Below, in pieces: positions 6,443 to 10,592 of a stretch of 10,592 nt of DNA. The position numbers and the translations under genes are program-made. Origin of the DNA: an uncultured Phocaeicola sp. (GTDB taxonomy: Bacteria; Bacteroidota; Bacteroidia; Bacteroidales; Bacteroidaceae). Where the stretch lies: the NCBI GenBank assembly GCA_948956705.1, contig CARCZS010000048.1, forward strand, positions 1 to 10,592. Direction: 5' to 3'. The notes below the pieces were generated by a model that was given only the letters and a program-made list of their open reading frames with translations, was not told where the DNA came from and ran no database searches. How positions within the stretch are numbered: position 1 is the first letter of the stretch; each line of letters starts with the position of its first letter.

Positions 6443-6735
6443 GCAGTAAGGCAGTAAGAAAGCAGTAAGAAGAAAAGATACGGACTTACTGCACCTAATT
6501 CTTTTTCTTTCAATGTATTATCTCTTATGCAGTAAGATAAGTAAGTTATTCCTATATAAAAAGAGAGAAAACTATCCATGTTGGCATCTGCTTTTTCTTT
6601 TTTCTCAAATTTTCCGAAAGTTCCGGGTTTTATCTTACTGCTTACTGCACCTGTTGCAAATGGTTGATATTCAATAGTTAATGTGCAGTAAGTTGTTTTT
6701 AGGGTAGTTGCTGCATGGCAATATCAACCTACTGC
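6443..6735. repeat. Iteron-like array of GCAGTAAG in the 333-bp gap between primase and VirE-like gene
   Basis: The non-coding stretch 6414-6746 contains eight exact copies of GCAGTAAG: forward at 6443, 6451, 6462, 6529 and 6685, reverse (CTTACTGC) at 6485, 6634 and 6641. A ninth, one-mismatch reverse copy is at 6728. Three copies share the longer GTGCAGTAAG (reverse at 6485-6494 and 6641-6650, forward at 6683-6692). The copies at 6462 and 6485 form an inverted pair, and CTTATGCAGTAAG at 6524-6536 is nearly self-palindromic. The array contains AT-rich tracts, including 6541-6622. Iterated sites next to primase and helicase-like genes suggest a replication origin or a shared operator. I see no gene or exact -7 promoter box here. 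Confidence 0.75.
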
Positions 6736-6746
6736 AAAGCGGATTC

Positions 6747-8006
6747 CTAACCGTAATCGTTATCGGTGTAAGGGGTTGGAACAGGCTTTATCCTATATCC
6801 ATATACCGAATAACCACCGTTGTTTATGCGTTTCTGTACCCGTTTGAACCCAGCTTTCCGCAACGCTTCCCCCAACCGTTTTTCTGATAACTGCATGGGG
6901 CACACATTCCGTAAACAGGTGAGGATTTGTGCCGTTGTCATAAAGAACAGGTTTTCTTCCCCCTCTTCCGGTTTCTCGAAATGCTGCATCAGCATCTCAA
7001 ACTCCACCGTCTGCACCTGAAAACCTGCACTGACCTTGTACAGCTCTTCAATCTCCGTATCGTTGAACCAGTACCGTACACCTTGCCGATACAGGTACAT
7101 GGCTTCGGAATAGACATTATCCATACGGATGGCTTCTGTCCCCGGCTTGTCTATATGCAGGACTTCAAACGGCAGGAAACGCCTGCTGCCTGTCGGGTCG
7201 GTCAGGAACTCGTTCCCGTTCACCGATGCCATGAAGCTGGCTAAGTGCGGATATTCCTCTATATAGATGTCATACGGTCTGCGGTACTTGACTGCCGGGG
7301 TGGTTATCAGGTTCTTCAGGGCGTTCTCGTTCTGCTTGTTGAGTTCCTTTAGCTGGTCGTCTATGTTGATGAACAGGTATTCGGCTATCAGTGTCAATAT
7401 GTCCTTTCCCTGTGGGTCTATCTTCCCGGTAAAGAGATAGCTCTTCAACGGCAGTGGGCAAAGGTTATCCAGCCACCATGTCTTGAACTGCCCCTGCCGT
7501 TCCCCGGTCAGGACTAAGCAGGTGTGGTTCTGACATCCCGTGTCGTTCATCGCATTGGCAACCACGCCTACCAGCCATTTGGTGAAATATTCCTCCCACT
7601 TGTCGGGGTTGGCTACCTGTACCGTGCCCAGCAGCCTTTTGATATGTCCGTTTTCGACAGGATTCAGCAGGGGCAGGGCGGTTAGGTATTCCCGTATGGG
7701 ATGCACTTTCACGGCAAAGTTGCTTTCCAGTATCATGCGGATATTGTCGGCGGAGGTGGTGATGCCTGTGGTCGCATCCAGTTCACGCCTGAAAGAGTTC
7801 AGGGCAAACTTCGTGACGGGCTGGTACAAGCCGGAGGTATCGGCAGGCTTGTATTCCGTCCGGCTCTTCACGGTGTTAAACCGGAAGTCGTACAAGGAAT
7901 TAAGCTGCCTTTCGATACGCTCGTTCTTGGACTGCCTGCCCCCGATACGTTCCGCTTCGTTATCTCTTTTCTTTTTCATCGGGAAGTCTGTTGGAAGCCG
8001 GGACAT
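6747..8006 (-). CDS. VirE-like P-loop ATPase / helicase-like protein
   Basis: The 419-residue protein matches the virulence-associated E family (PF05272), AAA+-like ATPases next to primases in phages and mobile elements. Residues 1-55 are basic. A variant Walker A lies at 168-176 (GERQGQFKT, Lys175-Thr176), with Phe where the usual second Gly precedes Lys. Walker B is YLFINIDDQ with Asp216-Asp217. The conserved GSRRFLPFEV follows at 273-282 with the arginine-finger candidates Arg275 and Arg276. Residues 355-406 look like a winged helix (TTAQILTCLRN, then KRLGEALRKAGFKRV). It would unwind or load replication factors on element DNA beside the primase. Its ATG at 8006 overlaps the upstream HTH gene by 47 bp; an alternative ATG at 7979 (MKKKRDNEAE) overlaps by 20 bp. 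By position it corresponds to orf3 in NBU-like elements. Confidence 0.85.
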   Translation of the reverse strand: MSRLPTDFPMKKKRDNEAERIGGRQSKNERIERQLNSLYDFRFNTVKSRTEYKPADTSGLYQPVTKFALNSFRRELDATTGITTSADNIRMILESNFAVKVHPIREYLTALPLLNPVENGHIKRLLGTVQVANPDKWEEYFTKWLVGVVANAMNDTGCQNHTCLVLTGERQGQFKTWWLDNLCPLPLKSYLFTGKIDPQGKDILTLIAEYLFINIDDQLKELNKQNENALKNLITTPAVKYRRPYDIYIEEYPHLASFMASVNGNEFLTDPTGSRRFLPFEVLHIDKPGTEAIRMDNVYSEAMYLYRQGVRYWFNDTEIEELYKVSAGFQVQTVEFEMLMQHFEKPEEGEENLFFMTTAQILTCLRNVCPMQLSEKRLGEALRKAGFKRVQKRINNGGYSVYGYRIKPVPTPYTDNDYG

Positions 8007-8265
8007 ATTGCTGCCGCATCCACTGTTTCAGCTCGTCCGCATCGAAACGTAGGGTGCGACCACGCTTCACACAGGGTATCGTCCCGGTGCTGGCTAAATG
8101 GTAGAGGTAATTGACCGAATATCCGGTTATGCTGCTGGCTACGGATATTCTGACTAAAACGGGTTCTTTGCCGTCCCGTCCTTTGGGCTGTGTGCCGACT
8201 ACGGGGGAAATCATCTTTTCGATGTTTTCCAGCCGCTTGAAAATTTCTTCAAATGGATTGTTCAT
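7960..8265 (-). CDS. Excisionase-type helix-turn-helix protein
   Basis: The 101-residue protein has an N-terminal helix (residues 1-20, NPFEEIFKRLENIEKMI), a linker, and a winged HTH of the HTH_17/Xis type at about 38-84 (VRISVASSITGYSVNYLYHL, then GTIPCVKRGRTLRFDADELKQWM). The RG+.LRF..DEL+.WM ending is characteristic of small excisionase-like proteins. It differs clearly from the other three HTH proteins of the window, which share a YR..G.L.Y pattern. It is co-transcribed with the VirE-like gene, which begins inside its 3' end. A reasonable minus-strand promoter lies at 8296-8325. Likely roles are recombination directionality, operon control or binding of the neighbouring iterons; the sequence does not decide. 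Confidence 0.85.
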   Translation of the reverse strand: MNNPFEEIFKRLENIEKMISPVVGTQPKGRDGKEPVLVRISVASSITGYSVNYLYHLASTGTIPCVKRGRTLRFDADELKQWMRQQYVPASNRLPDEKEKR

Positions 8266-8295
8266 GGTGCTTTGTTCTTTGAATTAGCACCACAA

Positions 8296-8325
8296 ATAAA
8301 ATAAGAAAAATCGGTAAAAAGCAAA
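8296..8325 (-). promoter_or_regulatory. Candidate promoter for the HTH/VirE-like operon
   Basis: Reading the minus strand, TTTG (8325-8322) is followed after 18 bp by TATTTTAT (8303-8296), one mismatch from the -7 consensus TAnnTTTG, with a spacing close to the usual 19-21 bp. The start codon at 8265 lies about 30 bp further on. GCAAAG (8321-8326) and CTTTGC (8346-8351) form an inverted pair around the -33 box and could be an operator. Confidence 0.4.
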
Positions 8326-8364
8326 GTGTCAAGCGTTTGGAATTGCTTTGCACTGCTCTGCACC

Positions 8365-8374
8365 GTATTAATAC
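8365..8374. promoter_or_regulatory. 10-bp palindrome in the divergent control region
   Basis: GTATTAATAC is a perfect palindrome within the 315-bp gene-free stretch 8266-8580. Near it, TGCAC recurs at 8349-8353 and 8359-8363 (10-bp spacing), and ATGGGAA (8415-8421) is mirrored by TTCCCAT (8442-8448). These are weak candidates for protein-binding sites between the divergent operons; none is assigned. Confidence 0.25.
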
Positions 8375-8466
8375 AAGCTATCCGAAAACGCCATGTGTAC
8401 TTCACCTTACTTATATGGGAAGAACAGAGAAAAAGGGCTTATTCCCATTATCGTTTTATCGGGCTG

Positions 8467-8506
8467 GGACATTTGAGGACTTCTAAGGACATCTGAGGAT
8501 AGGCAG
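8467..8506 (+). repeat. 10-bp-phased GGA(C/T) repeat upstream of the paired HTH genes
   Basis: Four units with an exact 10-bp period start at 8467, 8477, 8487 and 8497: GGACATTTGA, GGACTTCTAA, GGACATCTGA and the degenerate GGATAGGCAG. The first and third share 9 of 10 bases. A 10-bp period puts every unit on the same face of the helix, as expected for cooperative binding of a small protein. The array ends 24 bp before a -7 element at 8530, where an activator or repressor would act. The last unit runs into GCAGTAAC (8503-8510), one mismatch from the 8-mer at 6443-6735. Confidence 0.65.
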
Positions 8507-8529
8507 TAACAACCTGTTATCCTGACCTG

Positions 8530-8537
8530 TATATTTG
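8530..8537 (+). promoter_or_regulatory. -7 promoter element for the paired HTH genes
   Basis: TATATTTG matches TAnnTTTG exactly. No TTTG is found about 20 bp upstream, so the -33 element is missing or poor and the adjoining 10-bp repeat may recruit an activator. Transcription would begin near 8545 and leave a leader of about 35 nt before the ATG at 8581. GGAG at 8555-8558 is too far from that ATG to act as its ribosome-binding site. Confidence 0.5.
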
Positions 8538-8580
8538 TACCGGACAAGAAAAACGGAGTAATAACAAAAAATATCAGTAT

Positions 8581-8868
8581 ATGGAAATAGTAACGATTGA
8601 AAAGAAGACATTCGAGTTGTGGAAACAGAGGTTTGAAAGTTTTGTGGGGCGTATGGATGCGCTCTGCCTACCTTTGCGGAGAAAGCAGGACAAATGGTTG
8701 GATAACAGCGAAGCCTGCCGCCTGCTGAATGTTTCTTCCCGGACGATGCAAACCTACCGTGATACGGGCAAGCTGCCTTATTCGCAAATCAACTGCAAAA
8801 TTTATTATAAGGCTTCGGACGTGGAAACCTTTATACTCAACCAAGTAAAGAACACCCCTAAAACATGA
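8581..8868 (+). CDS. Small helix-turn-helix protein, first of a pair
   Basis: The 95-residue protein has an N-terminal helical part (residues 1-36, WKQRFESFVGRMDALCLPL) and a MerR/Xis-like winged HTH at about 39-89 (WLDNSEACRLLNVSSRTMQTY, then GKLPYSQINCKIYYKASDVETFI). It shares YRDTG and the Y+.SDV wing with the protein at 8865 and closely resembles the one at 2879. Its TGA overlaps the next gene's ATG (ATGA at 8865-8868), so the two are translationally coupled and probably made in fixed ratio. In NBU1, two small proteins (Orf2, Orf2x) at the matching position are needed for excision. A role as excision factor or regulator is inferred from this. Confidence 0.87.
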   Translation: MEIVTIEKKTFELWKQRFESFVGRMDALCLPLRRKQDKWLDNSEACRLLNVSSRTMQTYRDTGKLPYSQINCKIYYKASDVETFILNQVKNTPKT

Positions 8869-9155
8869 ATCGTATGGACTTGATAACGAAAGATTCGGAA
8901 ACTACGCAGGTATTGTTTTCATCCCTTGACCGGGTTTTGGAGAACGTGGAGCATATTGTCACCAACTACCGCCCGGTGCTGAACGGTGAACACTACCTGA
9001 CGGGGGAGGAAGTCTGCCAAAGGCTGTGCATCAGTAAACGGACTTTGCAGGATTATAGGGACACGGGGCTGCTGGGCTACGTGCAACTTCCGGGAAAAAT
9101 CATTTATCGTGAAAGTGACATCAGGGATTTATTGGATAGGCATTACCGGAAATGA
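8865..9155 (+). CDS. Small helix-turn-helix protein, second of a pair
   Basis: The 96-residue protein has an N-terminal helical segment (residues 1-35, TTQVLFSSLDRVLENVEHIV) and a winged HTH at about 43-92 (YLTGEEVCQRLCISKRTLQDY, then GLLGYVQLPGKIIYRESDIRDLL). It is a paralogue of the preceding gene product and of the protein encoded at 2879. It overlaps the preceding gene by 4 bp. Four bases after its stop codon begins an 8-bp-phased CTTG array, so the gene lies between two different phased repeats and either could be its target. The convergent integrase lies beyond a terminator. Probable function is recombination directionality or transcription control of the excision module; which one is not shown by the sequence. 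Confidence 0.87.
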   Translation: MNRMDLITKDSETTQVLFSSLDRVLENVEHIVTNYRPVLNGEHYLTGEEVCQRLCISKRTLQDYRDTGLLGYVQLPGKIIYRESDIRDLLDRHYRK

Positions 9156-9158
9156 AAT

Positions 9159-9218
9159 CTTGAAAACTTGCTATCTTGGAATCTTGATAGCTTGAAGTCT
9201 TGAAATATAGCTGTCTTG
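9159..9218. repeat. 8-bp-phased CTTG array between the HTH pair and the integrase
   Basis: CTTG starts at 9159, 9167, 9175, 9183, 9191 and 9199, an exact 8-bp period, and again at 9215. The one missing register, 9207, reads ATAG. Between the CTTG cores the four spacer bases vary but are mostly A/T. The period is not a multiple of three and the array begins after the HTH stop codon, so it is not coding. Such phased short cores suggest an array bound by a multimeric protein, for example the adjacent HTH proteins, or an accessory recombination site. Confidence 0.6.
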
Positions 9219-9242
9219 TTTTCTATATTTATGGTTTGGTTG

Positions 9243-9286
9243 AAAGCCAGCAATCGTGTTTTTAATAAAACTGTATTGCTGGCTTT
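9243..9286. terminator. Convergent terminator between the HTH pair and the integrase
   Basis: AAAGCCAGCAAT (9243-9254) and ATTGCTGGCTTT (9275-9286) form a perfect 12-bp stem with a 20-nt loop. It lies 8 bp beyond the integrase stop codon (minus strand) and 87 bp after the HTH gene (plus strand). The A/T outer ends of the stem let it work in both directions. Confidence 0.75.
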
Positions 9287-9294
9287 ACTTATAT

Positions 9295-10512
9295 TTATAC
9301 AGATAGCTGTTTTTCAACCGCTTGCATATCTCTTAATATCGTTTGGTCTAACACTTTTGCATAGTGCTGTGTCATTCGGGTGGATGAATGCCCCAGCATT
9401 TTAGCGACATTTGGCAGTGACACGTTGTTAGCCAGCGCGATAACCGAAGCGAAGCTGTGCCTTGCGGTGTGCGTGGTGAGGTTTTTCTTTATTCCGCACA
9501 GGTCGGCAATCTCTTTCAGGTAGCTGTTCATTTTCTGATTGCAAGGGACGGGCAGCAAAGTTCCTTTGTCAAGGCAATAGGGGTTATCCTTGTACTTGTC
9601 AAGTATCTGCTTGGGGATGCTCAAAAGCGGAATGTTACAAAGGTTGTTTGTTTTTTCACGGGCTTTCACTATCCACAGGTTGCCGTTGCTGTCCTCTGAA
9701 ATGTGTTCGGAGCGCAAATTATATACGTCTATGAACGCCAGCCCGGTATATACGCAGAAGATGAAAACATCCCGCACCAGTTCCAGCCGTTCAATCTTGA
9801 ACTCTTTCTGCCATATCCGGTTTATTTCGGCTTGGCTTAGGAACTGCTTGTTTACCTCCACCTCGTGAAACTTGATTCCGGCAAACGGGTTCTTCGTCAG
9901 CCACTCGTTGGCAATGGCAAGGTTTATCACTTTCTTAAAGCATTTCATGTACCGGATAACGGTATTCTGTGCACAATGCTTTTCTGCCTTTAGGTACAGG
10001 TCGAATTTGCGGACAAGTTCCCCGTTCACCTCACGCAACAGCATATCATCTACCTTATAATCCTGTTTTACCAGTTCCATGAGATATTTCAGACAATTAT
10101 CGTAACGTCTTACGGTAATGTCGGCATAATCCGTTCCGATTAGTTTCCGGCAGTTGTCGTTATGTTCCTTGAATACATTATATAATGTCTTGAAAGTTTC
10201 GTCCTTTCCCTGATAGCGGTTTACGATGGCACGGGCAGAAATAATCTTTCCCTCCAGTTCTAGATCTTGATAGATTTGATAGAATTTCACACGCAAGGCA
10301 TCAATGTAATGGTTTAGTTCTACGGAATTGCGGTCTTTGCCTATTGATTTCTCTTTGTCCTGCGACCAAAGTGGGACTTTTACACTTCGTTTTAGTTGAA
10401 GTTCCACATATAAACGGTCATAAGTGACGCGTACACGCACGGGAGCTTCCCCGTTTTTTAACAGTTTGCTACGCTTGATGAAGAACAAAACGCTGAATCT
10501 TTTTCTTTCCAT
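9295..10512 (-). CDS. int: Tyrosine recombinase / integrase (Bacteroidetes IntDOT-like type)
   Basis: With the ATG at 10512 the protein has 405 residues (MERKRFSVLFFIKRSK); a TTG nine bases upstream would add three residues and is less likely. Residues 5-60 form the Arm-DNA-binding domain, about 105-205 the SAM-like core-binding domain, and about 222-395 the catalytic domain. Catalytic residues visible are Lys287 (REKTNN), His348 and Arg351 (THTARHSF), His375 (LGHSS) and nucleophile Tyr384 (MTQHYAKVL). The first catalytic arginine is absent: YTGLAFIDV has Ala259 where most recombinases have Arg. CTnDOT IntDOT likewise lacks this arginine (Ser there), so this is a lineage trait rather than inactivation. 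The enzyme would insert and excise the element by strand exchange at att sites. Its position at one end with the 5' end pointing outward suggests an element boundary is near 10522-10592. Confidence 0.94.
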   Translation of the reverse strand: MERKRFSVLFFIKRSKLLKNGEAPVRVRVTYDRLYVELQLKRSVKVPLWSQDKEKSIGKDRNSVELNHYIDALRVKFYQIYQDLELEGKIISARAIVNRYQGKDETFKTLYNVFKEHNDNCRKLIGTDYADITVRRYDNCLKYLMELVKQDYKVDDMLLREVNGELVRKFDLYLKAEKHCAQNTVIRYMKCFKKVINLAIANEWLTKNPFAGIKFHEVEVNKQFLSQAEINRIWQKEFKIERLELVRDVFIFCVYTGLAFIDVYNLRSEHISEDSNGNLWIVKAREKTNNLCNIPLLSIPKQILDKYKDNPYCLDKGTLLPVPCNQKMNSYLKEIADLCGIKKNLTTHTARHSFASVIALANNVSLPNVAKMLGHSSTRMTQHYAKVLDQTILRDMQAVEKQLSV

Positions 10513-10553
10513 ACTGCTCAATTTTTAATGATACAAAGGGCTCAGTTTGAAAA

Positions 10554-10585
10554 TTTGGGGGAATTAGTTAAAATCCCTATCTTTG
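10554..10585 (+). promoter_or_regulatory. Outward-facing Bacteroides promoter at the right edge
   Basis: TTTG at 10554-10557, a 20-bp spacer and TATCTTTG at 10578-10585 match the Bacteroides -33/-7 consensus with correct spacing. It points to the right, out of the window and away from the integrase, so it would drive a gene beyond position 10592 or chromosomal DNA next to the element. TAnnTTTG also resembles the core of attachment sites used by IntDOT-type integrases (GTAnnTTTGC), so it could instead mark an att region. Confidence 0.5.
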
Positions 10586-10592
10586 TCGGATG

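Noticed and set aside
6394..6579. 61-residue minus-strand open frame with a hydrophobic stretch in the repeat region
   Set aside because: It overlaps the primase start, runs through the repeated 8-mers and has no recognisable domain, so it is probably chance.
6443..6735. CRISPR array
   Set aside because: Repeats are only 8-10 bp, occur in both orientations and have irregular spacing, with no cas genes nearby.
9216..9404. 62-residue plus-strand frame that looks membrane-spanning
   Set aside because: It starts at a TTG in the CTTG array, crosses the terminator hairpin and runs antisense through the integrase 3' end.
10513..10521. TTG start codon for the integrase
   Set aside because: It adds only three residues before an ATG that gives the usual MERKRFSVLFF beginning, so the ATG at 10512 was chosen.

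Overview
The window looks like part of a mobile genetic element from a Bacteroidales bacterium (Bacteroides, Parabacteroides or a relative). The evidence is the gene content (RteC-like protein, Bacteroidetes-type tyrosine integrase, VirE-like ATPase, Toprim primase, MobC/relaxase pair), start codons without Shine-Dalgarno sequences behind AT-rich leaders, and several matches to the Bacteroides promoter -7 element TAnnTTTG. There are no rRNA or tRNA genes, CRISPR arrays or recognisable antibiotic-resistance genes.

Layout. Positions 1-50 hold two copies of a 22-bp direct repeat, possibly the edge of another element. An AT-rich cargo-like block follows: an AraC-family regulator (93-998), an aldo/keto reductase (1079-2080) and an RteC-like gene split by a +1 frame change at an A7 tract (2137-2749). 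From 2879 onwards the sequence is visibly more GC-rich and holds the mobility core. This starts with a small HTH protein (2879-3208) and a bidirectional terminator. A leftward mobilization operon comes next (5255 down to 3259): MobC-like ribbon-helix-helix protein, MOBP-type relaxase, coiled-coil/membrane protein. Its upstream spacer (5256-5411) is rich in nested inverted repeats and is the best oriT candidate. Further right, also on the minus strand, are a Toprim primase (5412-6413), a 333-bp non-coding region with eight exact copies of an 8-mer (iteron-like), a VirE-like ATPase (6747-8006) and an excisionase-type HTH protein (7960-8265). A divergent regulatory region with a 10-bp-phased repeat leads to two overlapping plus-strand HTH genes (8581-9155). 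An 8-bp-phased CTTG array and a convergent terminator separate them from the tyrosine integrase (9295-10512, minus).

The order integrase, two small HTH genes, HTH plus helicase-like gene, primase, oriT, mobilization genes resembles the NBU class of Bacteroides mobilizable units (int, orf2/orf2x, orf3, prm, oriT, mob in NBU1). I infer an NBU-like integrative and mobilizable element. The integrase would insert and excise it, the HTH proteins would act as directionality factors or regulators, the primase and VirE-like ATPase would process or replicate the excised circle, and MobC plus relaxase would nick at oriT for transfer by a co-resident conjugative element, because no mating-pore or coupling-protein genes are in view. 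The element ends are not resolved. I could not run homology searches, so family calls rest on motifs I can read. The least explained material is non-coding: three distinct phased or iterated repeat systems at 6443-6735, 8467-8506 and 9159-9218.
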